From the NCBI GenBank assembly GCA_963850915.1, contig CAWKND010000005.1, forward strand, positions 434,001-498,000: a stretch of 64,000 nucleotides of DNA, written 5' to 3'. Under the pieces are notes generated by a model that was given only the letters and a program-made list of their open reading frames with translations, had not been told where the DNA came from and ran no database searches. The translations under genes and the position numbers were made by a program. Shown here one piece after another: positions 7,937-19,462 of this stretch; position 1 is the stretch's first letter, and each line of letters begins with the position of its first letter. Source of the stretch: CAVTWH01 sp963850915. Its GTDB lineage: Bacteria; Actinomycetota; Actinomycetes; Mycobacteriales; Micromonosporaceae.

Positions 7937-7946
7937 CGATGGTGGC

Positions 7947-8183
7947 ATGGCCAAGACAAACGATCTTTCCCGGTACGAGTCGACGTTCGCCCGCATCCGC
8001 GAGGTACGCGCCCAGGCGCTGCACCACACCCGGCTGGCGCGGGAGTTCGCGCTGGAGCGGCGGGACCTGATGCAGGGCCTGGTCGACCAGGGCGTCTCGC
8101 AGGCGGAGATCGCCCAGCAACTCGGCGTCACCCGGCAGGCGATCCAGAAGATGCTCGCCCTCGGCGCAGACGCCCGGCGGTAA
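7947..8183 (+). CDS. Small helix-turn-helix protein
   Basis: A 78-residue protein whose C-terminal half is a clear helix-turn-helix: LVDQGVSQAEIAQQLGVTRQAIQKML, with the AxxLGV turn typical of sigma-like and resolvase-like HTH motifs. The N-terminal half is a basic amphipathic helix (RIREVRAQALHHTRLAREF). Nothing else is fused to it, so it probably dimerises and binds DNA as a small regulator. The ATG at 7947 lies 10 bases after a perfect inverted repeat and has GGTGG as ribosome site; an upstream start would fall inside the repeat. Autoregulation is a reasonable inference. It converges tail-to-tail with glgC, 10 bases away. Confidence 0.75.
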   Translation: MAKTNDLSRYESTFARIREVRAQALHHTRLAREFALERRDLMQGLVDQGVSQAEIAQQLGVTRQAIQKMLALGADARR

Positions 8184-8193
8184 CGCCAGGGCG

Positions 8194-9426
8194 TCACGGC
8201 TCCAGGACGGTACCTTTGCCGATCACCACGATGCCGCTGTCGGAGACGGTGAACCGCTCCCGGTCGCGCTCCAGGTCCACGCCGATCTCCATGCCCTCCG
8301 GCACGATCACGTTCTTGTCGAGGATGGCGTTGCGGACCACCGCGTGCCGGCCGATGTCGACGCCCTCCATGAGTACCGAGCCGTCGACGTGTGCCCACGA
8401 GTGGACCTTCACGTTCGGCGATACCACCGAGTTCTCCACCAGCGAACCGGAGATCACCGCGCCCGGCGAGACCATCGAGCCCAGCGCCCGACCCAGCCGC
8501 TCCTGCCAGCCGTGTACGAACTTGGCCGGCGGCCACGGGCCGTGGTGGGTGTAGATCGGCCACTCGTAGTTGTAGAGGTTGAAGATCGGCAGGATGGCGA
8601 TCAGGTCCATGTGGGCTTCGTAGAACGAGTCCAGCGTGCCGACGTCGCGCCAGTAGCCGCGGTCGCGGTCGGTACTGCCGGGTACCAGGTTGTCCCGGAA
8701 GTCGTAGACGTTGGCCTTACCCTGGGCGACCAGGTTGGGGATGATGTTGCCGCCCATGTCGTGCTTGCTGGCCGGGTCGTCGGCGTCGAGGGTGACCGCC
8801 TCCATGAGCGCGGCCGTCGTGAAGACGTAGTTGCCCATCGAGGCGTAGATCTCCTCGGGCGAGTCGGCCAGCCCGACCGCGTCCTTGGGCTTCTCCCGGA
8901 AGGCGACGATGCGCTGCCCGTCGGCGCCGACCTCGATCACCCCGAACTGGTCGGCCTCGGACAGCGGCTGCCGGATGCCGGCCACCGTGACAGCCGCGCC
9001 GGAGGCGATGTGCGCGTCGACCATCTGCCGCGGATCCATCCGGTAGATGTGGTCGGCGCCGAAGACGATCACGTAGTCGGGGTTCTCGTCATTGATCAGG
9101 TTGAAGCTCTGGTAGATGGCGTCGGCCGAGCCGGCGAACCAGCGCGGGCCCAGTCGCTGCTGCGCGGGTACCGGCGTGACGTAGTTGCCCAGCAGGGTGG
9201 ACATCCGCCAGGTCTTGGAGATGTGCCGGTCCAGCGAGTGCGACTTGTACTGGGTCAGCACGACCATCTTCAGGTAGCCCGCGTTGGCGAGGTTGGAGAG
9301 CACGAAGTCGATCAGGCGATAGAGGCCGCCGAAGGGTACCCCCGGCTTCGCCCGGTCCGCGGTGAGCGGCATGAGTCGCTTGCCTTCGCCACCGGCGAGG
9401 ACGATCGCCAAGACCTTGGGTGCCAT
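8194..9426 (-). CDS. glgC: Glucose-1-phosphate adenylyltransferase
   Basis: This enzyme makes ADP-glucose from ATP and glucose-1-phosphate, the first committed step of bacterial glycogen synthesis. The 410-residue protein has the nucleotide-binding signature LAGGEGKRLMPLTADRAKP at the N-terminus, PFGGLYRLIDFVLSN, the AQQRLGPRWFAGSADA loop and the metal-binding GADHIYRMD. A C-terminal left-handed beta-helix starts around residue 290 (NSVVSPNVKVHSWAHVDGSV). Length fits the family. The ATG at 9426 begins MAPKVLAIVLAGG as in homologues; the longer frame adds 45 unrelated residues. It is divergent from glgA with 104 bases between starts, so both probably share a control region. Confidence 0.97.
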   Translation of the reverse strand: MAPKVLAIVLAGGEGKRLMPLTADRAKPGVPFGGLYRLIDFVLSNLANAGYLKMVVLTQYKSHSLDRHISKTWRMSTLLGNYVTPVPAQQRLGPRWFAGSADAIYQSFNLINDENPDYVIVFGADHIYRMDPRQMVDAHIASGAAVTVAGIRQPLSEADQFGVIEVGADGQRIVAFREKPKDAVGLADSPEEIYASMGNYVFTTAALMEAVTLDADDPASKHDMGGNIIPNLVAQGKANVYDFRDNLVPGSTDRDRGYWRDVGTLDSFYEAHMDLIAILPIFNLYNYEWPIYTHHGPWPPAKFVHGWQERLGRALGSMVSPGAVISGSLVENSVVSPNVKVHSWAHVDGSVLMEGVDIGRHAVVRNAILDKNVIVPEGMEIGVDLERDRERFTVSDSGIVVIGKGTVLEP

Positions 9427-9530
9427 GTCCGGAACGTTAACCACCCGAACGGTTACGCACCACCCGTGCGCCAAAAGATCATCCGATCCGCCGCGGCCCG
9501 GCTGCCGCGCGCCTCGATTAGGGTTCGAGC

Positions 9531-10772
9531 GTGAGCACCGATTCCGTCCCGCCGGCCCCATCCACCGCGCCCCGTCCGCGGGTCGACCTCCTCACCCGGG
9601 AGTACCCGCCGGAGGTCTACGGCGGCGCCGGCGTGCACGTGGAGTACCTCGCCGAGTACCTGCGCCCGCTCGCCGACCTGCGGGTGCACTGCTTCGGCGG
9701 GCCGCGCTCCGAGGTCGGTGTGACCGGGTACCCCGACCCGCCCGGCCTGGCCGGCGCGAACCCGGCGCTGCGTACCCTCGGCGTCGACCTGGAGATGGCG
9801 GCCGCGTGCGCGGGCGCGGACCTGGTACACAGCCACACCTGGTACGCCAACCTCGCCGGCCACGTCGCCAAGCTGTTGCACGGGATCCCGCACGTGGTGA
9901 CCACGCACAGCCTGGAGCCACTGCGCCCGTGGAAGGCCGAGCAGCTGGGTGGCGGGTACGCCCTCTCGTCGTGGGCCGAGCGGACGGCGATCGAGGCGGC
10001 CGACGCGGTGATCGCGGTCAGTGCCGGGATGCGCCGGGACGTGCTGGCCGCGTACCCCGGAGTGGACCCGGCGAAGGTACGCGTGGTGCACAACGGGATC
10101 GACACCGCGCAGTACCGCCCCGACCGCGGCACGGAGGTGCTCACCCGGCTGGGCGTGGACCCGGACCGGCCGAGCGTGGTGTTCGTCGGCCGGATCACCC
10201 ACCAGAAGGGCCTGCCGTACCTGCTCCGCGCCGCCCGTACGCTGCCGCCCGAGGCACAGCTGGTACTGCTCGCCGGCGCCCCGGACACGCCCGAGATCGC
10301 GGCCGAGGTGACCGCGCTGGTCGACTCGTTGAAGGCGACCCGTACGGGCGTGGTCTGGGTACCGCAGATGCTGCCCAAGCCCGAGGTCATCCAGATCCTC
10401 ACGCACGCCACCGTCTTCGTCTGCCCGTCGATCTACGAGCCGATGGGCATCGTCAACCTGGAGGCGATGGCCTGCGAGACCGCGGTGGTCGCGACCGCCA
10501 CCGGCGGGATCCCCGAGGTGGTGGCGGACGGCGAGACGGGGCTGCTGGTACCCATCGAACCGGGTTCGGACGGCACCGGCGCCCCGGCCGACCCGGCGCG
10601 CTTCGTCGCCGACCTGGCCGCCGCCATCAACGAGCTGGTCACCGCCCCGGAGCGGGCCGCCGCACTCGGCCGGGCCGGCCGGCAGCGGGCCGTCGACCAC
10701 TTCTCCTGGCCGGCCATCGCCGACCAAACCATGACCGTGTACCGCTCCGTCCTGCCCGCCGCCGGCGCATAG
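9531..10772 (+). CDS. glgA: Glycogen synthase / maltose-1-phosphate-forming glycosyltransferase (GlgA/GlgM, GT4 family)
   Basis: A 413-residue GT4 glycosyltransferase. The N-terminus reads RVDLLTREYPPEVYGGAGVH, the donor-phosphate contact is FVGRITHQKGLPYLL, and the nucleotide-sugar site is CPSIYEPMGIVNLEAMAC (the Ex7E motif). This actinobacterial version corresponds to mycobacterial Rv1212c, reported to make maltose-1-phosphate from ADP-glucose and glucose-1-phosphate (GlgM activity) as well as extend glucan. Here that product could feed GlgE encoded just downstream. The GTG start at 9531 follows the shared glgC-glgA intergenic region. Assignment to the family is firm; the balance between GlgM and glucan-synthase activity is inferred. 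Confidence 0.93.
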   Translation: MSTDSVPPAPSTAPRPRVDLLTREYPPEVYGGAGVHVEYLAEYLRPLADLRVHCFGGPRSEVGVTGYPDPPGLAGANPALRTLGVDLEMAAACAGADLVHSHTWYANLAGHVAKLLHGIPHVVTTHSLEPLRPWKAEQLGGGYALSSWAERTAIEAADAVIAVSAGMRRDVLAAYPGVDPAKVRVVHNGIDTAQYRPDRGTEVLTRLGVDPDRPSVVFVGRITHQKGLPYLLRAARTLPPEAQLVLLAGAPDTPEIAAEVTALVDSLKATRTGVVWVPQMLPKPEVIQILTHATVFVCPSIYEPMGIVNLEAMACETAVVATATGGIPEVVADGETGLLVPIEPGSDGTGAPADPARFVADLAAAINELVTAPERAAALGRAGRQRAVDHFSWPAIADQTMTVYRSVLPAAGA

Positions 10773-10803
10773 CGGCGGCGTCCCACCATCCAGGACCACC
10801 CAA

Positions 10804-10867
10804 TGATCAGGTAAGAAATGATCACGTAAGAAAGTGCTGCCACGACGACACTTTTCTTACGCGATCA
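10804..10867. repeat. REP-like palindromic element with tandem half-unit
   Basis: TGATCACGTAAGAAAGTG (10819-10836) pairs with CACTTTTCTTACGCGATCA (10849-10867) around a 12-base loop, with one bulge and one mismatch. Just left, 10804-10818 repeats the first 15 bases of the left arm with one change. A related palindrome lies at 34589-34638. It sits after glgA and could also end its transcript. Confidence 0.6.
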
Positions 10868-11006
10868 TGAAGTGCTGCCGAGGCAGCCCGGGTGGGAACC
10901 CTGATGGGAGTGTCGGGGTTGGACGGTGGTGTTCCCGGATACCCGCGCCATCGGGACGCGGCGAGGCTGACCTTGCCCGCACATCCGATTCGACGGGGAG
11001 AATCCC

Positions 11007-11639
11007 ATGACCCGCTTGTCTTACCTCGCCGCGCCCGCGCTCATTTTCGGGTACGGCGTGGTCCGGTTGATCGACGGACTCGACGGTACGCACGGCCCCG
11101 GTCCCGCGTGGACGATCGGGCACCTGCTGTTCCTGGTGGCACTGCTGCTGTTCGGCGCTGTACTGGTCGGGCTGCGTAGCCAGGTCGAGCGGCAGCGGGG
11201 CATCGCGACCGCGGCTGTGGTGGTCGGCTGTCTCGGGCTGCTGGCGTTCATCCGGGTGGTACTCGTGGACCTGATCGTCGGGTGGCAGTCGGTGGACCGG
11301 CCGGACATGAACCGGCGCTACGACCGGTACGACGGGTTCCCCGGTGGGCTGCCCAGCTGGCTGACCGGCCTGCTCGACAACCTCGGGCCGGCGCTGTTCG
11401 TGACCGGGCTGCTGGTACTCACGCTGCTGCTCACCGTTCGCCGGCCACGGCTGCTGGCCTGGTGGAGCCCGGTGTCGGTGGTACTCGCCTTCGCCGCGAT
11501 CAGCCTGGACCTGGACCTGCTGCCGCTCGGCGGAGCACTGCTGGCGCTCGCCCTGTATCCGGTGGCCCGGCGCGGACACAGCGGCCACAGTGGCGCGACC
11601 ATTGAGACCCGCGAAGCGGCGGGCAACCCCGCGCACTAA
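11007..11639 (+). CDS. Multi-pass membrane protein of unknown function
   Basis: I do not recognise this 210-residue protein. It has about five predicted transmembrane helices (near residues 5-20, 38-56, 66-90, 125-146 and 155-185), including GHLLFLVALLLFGAVLVGL and ALFVTGLLVLTLLLTV. A polar, Arg/Asp/Tyr-rich loop lies between helices three and four (DRPDMNRRYDRYDGF) and a short hydrophilic tail ends the protein. A GGGGAGAA ribosome site precedes the ATG. It stands between glgA and glgE in the same direction but is separated from glgA by a palindromic element, so a link to glucan metabolism is not shown. Confidence 0.75.
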   Translation: MTRLSYLAAPALIFGYGVVRLIDGLDGTHGPGPAWTIGHLLFLVALLLFGAVLVGLRSQVERQRGIATAAVVVGCLGLLAFIRVVLVDLIVGWQSVDRPDMNRRYDRYDGFPGGLPSWLTGLLDNLGPALFVTGLLVLTLLLTVRRPRLLAWWSPVSVVLAFAAISLDLDLLPLGGALLALALYPVARRGHSGHSGATIETREAAGNPAH

Positions 11640-11878
11640 GATCATCCGACGATGGACAGCTGCCGGTACCCCCTCGCATGAAGCCGTCGCACCGCAAGCG
11701 CAGCTTCGCCGCGCGCCCGGCCACCGGCCGCCCGGCGCCCCGGCCGGCCACCGCGAGTGAGCCGGCGGGGCCGAATGGCCAGGTGGCCGCGGCAGCGTCC
11801 GGCGGGAAAGTGGACGCAGTAGCCGCGGAAGTGGCCCCGACTGCGGCGCGGCGGGCGAGTCTGCGGAAGGATGGGGGC

Positions 11879-13834
<1,956 letters not shown>

Positions 13835-13849
13835 CCCCGCCCGGCCCGA

Positions 13850-13897
13850 GCCCCAGGCCAGGCCCAGGCCAGGCCCAGGCCAGGCCAGGCCAGGCTC
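13850..13897. repeat. CAGGCC/CCAGGC microsatellite between glgE and the GGDEF-EAL gene
   Basis: A run of tandem CAGGCC-type hexamers, some with an extra C, fills the gap between two convergent genes and touches the stop codon of the GGDEF-EAL gene. It may be length-variable. Confidence 0.7.
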
Positions 13898-16031
13898 AGC
13901 GCTCGACCGCGCTCTCCAGGGTCGCCCGGAGCGGCTCGGGGATACGCCGCTCGATGGGTGGCTCGGGTACCGGCTGGCCGGCGTCCGCGCTGTGGGCGTA
14001 GTAGCTGGCCAGCCACGGCGCGAACTCGGTGCCCGGCATGGGGCGTGCGGTCAGCCAGCCCTGGATCAGGCCACAGCCGGCCGCGCTGAGCAGCTGCCGG
14101 GTGTACTCGGTCTCCACGCCCTCGGCCACCGTACGGATGCCCAGCGAGCGAGCCAGATCGATCATGGAGCGGACGATCGCCGAGTCGTCCCGGTTGTCGG
14201 CCATGCCGGCTACGAACGAGCGGTCGATCTTCAACTCGGCGATCGGCAGCCGCTGCAGGTGCTGCAGGGACGAGTAGCCGGTGCCGAAGTCGTCCAGCGC
14301 GACAGGTACGCCCAGCGCGCTGATCTGGGCAACGGTGGCCGCCGCCCGTACCGGGTCGGCCAGCAGCGCGCTCTCGGTGATCTCGACCTGTACCTGGTCG
14401 GCCACCACCCGGTGGCGGGCCAACTGCTCGGCCAGGTGGGTGACGACCGTGTCGCTGTACAGATCGCGGACGCTCACATTGATCGCCGCGCGGATCCGGA
14501 CACCGGCCGCGTTCCAGGCGGCCAGTTGGGCCACCACCTCGTCGATGACCCGGATGGTGACCAGCTGCATGACCGACGTGTGCTCGGCCAGCGAGATCAG
14601 CTGCTGGGTGTCGATCGCTCCGTGCTGCGGGTGCCGCCAGCGCAGCAGCGCCTCCACCCCCTCGACCGCCCCGGTGACCAGCGAGACCTGGGGCTGGTAG
14701 TGCACGGTGATCTGGTCGCGGTCGCCCGCCTGCAGCGCGCGCCGGAAGTCGGCGAGAAGGCTCAGCCGCTCGACACCGGCGCCGGTGTCGCCGGTGTAGA
14801 CGGTGGGATCGCCGCGTCTGCTTCGCCTGGTACATGGCCATGTCGGCGTGGCGCATGAGGGTGGTGAAGTCCTCCCCCGTACCGGCGGGACCCTGGGCGT
14901 GCCGGGCGATGCCGACCGAGGCGGTCACGTCGACCCGCAGCCGGTCCAGGTCGACCGGCTCGTCGAGCGCCACGAGTACCTCGTCGGCGAGGGCGCGCGC
15001 GTGCGCGGTCGAGTTGGTGGCGGTGAGGATGGCGAACTCGTCGCCGCCCAGCCGGGCCACCGTGCCGCCGATCGGTTCCAGCCTGGTGAGCCGGGTGGCC
15101 ACGGCGATCAGCAGTTGGTCGCCGACGTCGTGACCGAGCGCGTCGTTGACGTCCTTGAACCGGTCGAGGTCCAGGAGCAGCAGGGTGGTCCGGGCGGCAC
15201 TGCCGTCGGTCGCGCACTCCGCGGTGAGCGCGTCGAAATCGCAGCGCAGCGCGGTGCGGTTGGCCAGGCCGGTGAGCGGGTCCGTGCGGGCCGCCCGGTC
15301 CCGTTCGGCCGACAGCCGGGCCATCCGCTGTACCGCGTAGAGGAGTACGAAGACCAGGGGTACGAAGCCGACGTTGATGTGCGCGGTAACCGCGAGTACC
15401 GGGCTGAGCAGCAGCAGGGCGGCGTTGAACAGCATCTGGTTACCGAAGCTGCCGGGCGCCGGGCGCTGCCACCGGCCGCTGTGTAGCCACGAGCTGACCA
15501 GCGCCAGTAGGGCGAACATCGCCAGCCAGGCGGCGGCCGCGGCGACCACCGAGATGGCGTCGTGGACCAGGTTGTTCGGGCCGTGCCGCTGGAACGGGTC
15601 GGGCTGGCCGATCCACAGCACCAGGCCGGCGGCGGCGAAGGCGCCAGGCGTAGTGGCCGACCGCCGTGGTCGCCTCGCGCAGGGGCCGGCGCAGCCGCGA
15701 GGGCGACCACGCCCACCGCGACCGATTTGTGCGATGACGGCCGGGCCGATGCCCCCAGCACAGCGGCGATGGCGAAGGTGAAGCAGATGGTCGGGCAGAT
15801 GATCACCGGCGGACCGAGCCGGGGCCTGGCCGCGACGATGGCCTGGGTACCGGCGAGCAGGGCCAGCCCGGTCATCGCCCAGAGCTGGGGATGCTCGGTC
15901 GCCGCCTGCCAGGCGGAACCGGCCTGGCTGGCCGCGACCAGCACGGCGAACAGGAAGATTCCGCCGTCATATAACGCTGAGATTTGCCGGCGACGAACCG
16001 GCCCTGACCACGAGACCGCGTGTGCGCTCAT
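13896..16031 (-). CDS. Membrane-anchored GGDEF-EAL (c-di-GMP turnover) protein, frameshifted as read
   Basis: Read across three frames this is one protein of about 710 residues. The ATG at 16031 has a GGGGGA ribosome site. An N-terminal block of several transmembrane helices (IFLFAVLVAASQ, MTGLALLAGTQAIVAA, AAAGLVLWIG) leads to a diguanylate cyclase domain (RTDPLTGLANRTAL, LDRFKDVNDALGHDVGD, ARLGGDEFAIL) and then a phosphodiesterase domain (GVEALLRW, AINVSVRDL, ALDDFGTGYSSLQHL, LKIDRSFVAG, IQGWLTARPM). Both active-site motifs are intact. The frame changes near 15,700, 15,655 and 14,817 each look like one extra base, so sequencing error is more likely than decay. It lies tail-to-tail with glgE inside the glucan locus. 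Confidence 0.82.
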
Positions 16032-16447
16032 GTATCCCCCATGTCGCACACCCACCGCTCGCGGCGCCGTGCGATTTGGCTAGCGGCCCCCCGGCCAGCG
16101 TGAGACACCGACGATAGCCAGCCCTCACCCGACGGACAACCCCGTCAACCGGGGGATGGCGCGCACCGTGGTCACGGGTGTACCGCCTGTTGCATCGAAC
16201 ACTGTGATCGCTGGTACACCAGGCGCACCGCTGTTCACCTGGCTATCCTCCGCCAGTCCGGTCAGCGGCCGGGCTGGCGAGGCGACCGGGGCGCCGTCCA
16301 CAGTGGACGAAAGCGCTGTCCGGAAGGCGCAGCGGCCGTTGGCCGAGTGGCTGAGCCGGGCATGACCTGGCCGGCGGAGCCAGCGTCGGGTGGCGCTGCG
16401 TCGGAAAGGCGAGTGCGTGGGTCCGGGTGGCGCGGCACACTGGCGGG
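16032..16447. other. 416-bp intergenic region between divergent genes
   Basis: This gap separates the divergent GGDEF-EAL and acetyltransferase genes and should hold both promoters. I see no convincing ORF or RNA. It contains the palindrome GTCCACAGTGGAC at 16296-16308, which recurs elsewhere in the window. Confidence 0.5.
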
Positions 16448-17678
16448 ATGGCGTCCGTCCCGCTCCCCGATGGCCTGGTGCTGCGTACCGCGCGCCCGGC
16501 CGACCTCGACCAGATCGCCGCGCTGCTGACCGACCGGGGGGACGCCGCCGACGCGGTCGATCACCGGCTGGTGGTGACCGATCCGGATGCCGGCTGGGCC
16601 GGCTGCGCCGTGGTGGTGGACGGCGACCGGGTGGTCAGCACGCTGACCCTGCTCGACGAAGAGGTCCGGGTGCGGGCCGGCGGGGTCGAGGTGGTGCTGC
16701 CGGCGGGGCAGATCGAGCTGGTCGCCACCGATCGGGGGTACGAGGGGCGCGGGCTGATCCGGGCGCTGATCGACTGGGCACACCGGCGCGGTACCGAGCG
16801 GGGGCACCTGGTGCAGGTGATGGTCGGCATCCCGTACTTCTACCGGCAGTTCGGGTACGGGTACGCCATCCCGATCCCGGCGACCCGGGCGCTGGCCGGC
16901 GCGCCGCCGGCCGCGCCGGGCTACACGGTGCGCGTTGCCAGAGCCGGGACATCGCGGCGATGGCGGCGCTGCAGGACGCGGCGCAGGCCGGGCTCGCCGT
17001 GGCCATGGCGCATCCGGGGCCGCGCTGGCGGTGGCTGCTGGCCCGCGACGGCAGCGAGCAGTGGGTGGTGGAGCGGGACGGGGACAACACCATGGTGGGT
17101 ACCGGCCGGGCGACGCCCCCGGAAGAGGGGGTACGCCTCGCCGAGCTGGCCGCCACCGAGGTACCGGCGGTGCACGCGCTGCTGGCGTACGCGGTGACCG
17201 TGGCTGGTGGGGAGCCCGGTGCGGTACGGGTCACCGAGCGGCCGGGCACGCTCGCCGGTACGGCACTCGCCGGGCTGCTGGCGTCCGGGGAGACCGAGCC
17301 GGCCAGCTACTACGTGCGGGTACCCGACCCGGTGGCGCTGCTGGAGGCGCTGCGCCCGGTACTCGGCGAGCGGCTGCGCGCAGCGGGTAGCGGGAGCGGC
17401 GAGTTCGTGCTGTCGTTCTTCCGGTCGCACGTCCGTTTCGAATACCGGGACGGCCGGTGGGGCCGATGCGGGCGGGTGGGGCGCTGCAGAGTCCGGGCGC
17501 GGTCGGCGGCGCCGGGGTGGCCCCGGACCTGTTGCCACACCTGCTTTTCGGGCCGCTCGGCTTCGCCGGCCTGGCCGCCCGGCACCCGGACGTCTACGCC
17601 GGTGCCACCGCCGTCCCGGTGGTGGCAGCGCTTTTTCCACCGGTACCCGCTGATCTGCTGATGTATTACCTGCCCTGA
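16448..17678 (+). CDS. GNAT N-acetyltransferase, Eis-like with SCP2-type C-terminus, frameshifted as read
   Basis: About 409 residues when three frames are joined. The first part (from the ATG at 16448) is a GNAT fold: VLRTARPADLDQIAALL, the acetyl-CoA loop ELVATDRGYEGRGLIRALID, and GIPYFYRQFGYGYAIPI. The second frame continues SRDIAAMAALQDAAQAG through the middle acetyltransferase-like domain, and the last frame gives the SCP2-like end (HLLFGPLGFAGLAARHPDV) finishing at 17678. The two-GNAT-plus-SCP2 plan matches Eis-type acetyltransferases that modify amines of proteins or aminoglycosides; the substrate here is unknown. Shifts near 16,935 and 17,465 each look like one missing base. It could be a pseudogene, but the uninterrupted conservation argues for sequence errors. 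Confidence 0.75.
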
Positions 17679-17724
17679 GGCGGCGGAGGCCCGGCTCGCG
17701 GGGTGAGCCGGGCGGCCCGGCCGG

Positions 17725-19421
17725 GTGTGCCAGACTCGGGTTGGCGGTATACCGCGCACGACGGAGCAGGATGCTGAACAACCCGAGCTGAGCCAGGCCG
17801 CCGGCCAAACCCCCAGCCGGGGCGCCGAATGGTGGCGGCACGCGGTGATCTACCAGGTGTACCCGCGCTCGTTCGCCGACGCCAACGGCGATGGCATGGG
17901 TGACCTGCCGGGCATCACCAGCCGGCTGGACCACCTGGTCGAGCTGGGTGTGGACGCGCTGTGGCTGTCGCCGTTCTACCGCTCGCCGATGGCCGACGCC
18001 GGCTACGACGTCGCCGACTACCGCGACGTCGACCCGATCTTCGGGACCCTCGCCGACGCCGACACGCTGATCGCCACCGCACACGCCAAGGGCCTGAAGA
18101 TCATCGTCGACCTGGTACCCAACCACACCTCCAACCAGCACCCGTGGTTCCTGGCCGCGCTCGCCGCCGGCCCGGGCAGCCCCGAGCGCGAGCGGTACCT
18201 GTTCCGCGACGGCCGGGGCGAGGGCGGTGTGCAGCCGCCCAACGACTGGCAGAGCGTCTTCGGCGGGCCGGCCTGGACCCGGGTACCGGACGGCCAGTGG
18301 TACCTGCACCTGTTCGCCCCCGAGCAGCCCGACCTCAACTGGGACCTGCCGGCGGTGCGCACCGAGTTCGAGTCGATCCTGCGGTTCTGGCTGGACCGTG
18401 GCGTTGACGGCTTCCGGGTGGACGTGGCGCACGGGCTGATCAAGGCGCCCGGGCTGCCCGACTGGGCGGACGCCAACCGGGTGGCCGACGGGGCGCACGT
18501 GCGCAACGGGCCGATGTGGGACCAGGACGGGGTGCACGAGATCTACCGGAGCTGGCGCAAGATCCTCGACTCGTACCCCGGGGACCGGATCCTGGTCGCC
18601 GAGGCGTGGGTGACGCCGCTCGACCGGCTGAGCCTCTACGTGCGCGGCGACGAGATGCACCAGGCCTTCAACTTCGCCTTCCTGCAGGCGCCCTGGCAGG
18701 CCGCCGACCAGCGCGAGGTGATCCGCCAGTCGCTGGCCACCGCGCAGTCGGTGGGCGCGCCGACCACCTGGGTACTGTCCAACCACGACGTGACCCGGCA
18801 CGCCACCCGGCTGGCCATGGGTACCACCGACACGCACACCAACTGGGCACCCGGGATGCCCGAGCCGGACGCCGTCCTGGGGCTGCGCCGGGCCCGGGCG
18901 GCCACCCTGCTGATGCTGGCCCTGCCCGGCTCCGCCTACCTCTACCAGGGCGAGGAGCTGGGGCTGCCGGAGGACATCTGGCTGCCCGACGAGGTACGCG
19001 CAGGACCCGACCTGGCTGCGCTCGGGGCACACGGTACGGGGCCGGGACGGCTGCCGGGTACCGATCCCGTGGGAGGCCGGACGCGCCCTCGTACGGGTTC
19101 GGCCCCGGCGCCGCCAGTTGGCTGCCCCAGCCCGCCGTGTGGGCCCAGTACGCGCTGGACCAGCAGCGCGGCGTGGTCGGCTCGACGTACGAGCTGTACC
19201 GGGCGGCGCTGGTGCTGCGCCGGCGGTACAACCTCGGTGCCGACCTGCTCACCCCGCTGGACCTGGGGGCCGATGTGATGGCGCTGACGGTGGCCGGGCT
19301 GACCGTGATCACCAACCTGGGTACGACCGGGCTGCAGATGCCGGCCGGGGAGGTACTGATCGCCAGTGGCGAGCTGGCCGGCAGGGTACTCCCGCCGGAC
19401 ACCACGGTCTGGCTTTCCTGA
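17725..19421 (+). CDS. GH13 alpha-glucosidase / oligo-1,6-glucosidase-like, frameshifted as read
   Basis: A GH13 glycoside hydrolase of about 565 residues with AVIYQVYPRSFADANGDGMGD at its start and all catalytic regions: DLVPNHTSNQHPWF, nucleophile Asp in DGFRVDVAHGL, acid/base Glu in ILVAEAWVTP and the transition-state Asp in WVLSNHDVTRH. This set is typical of alpha-glucosidases cleaving maltose or isomaltose ends. The frame changes after LPDEVR (near 18,998) and again near 19,078, each by one extra base. The bridge between, read in the third frame, gives QDPTWLRSGHTVRGRDGCRV, a normal family segment, so the gene is probably intact in the cell. The GTG at 17725 is uncertain. It lies 41 bases before treS. 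Confidence 0.82.
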
Positions 19422-19462
19422 GTCTGTTTACGACTCCGGCGTCCGGGGGCATAAGTTGAGGT

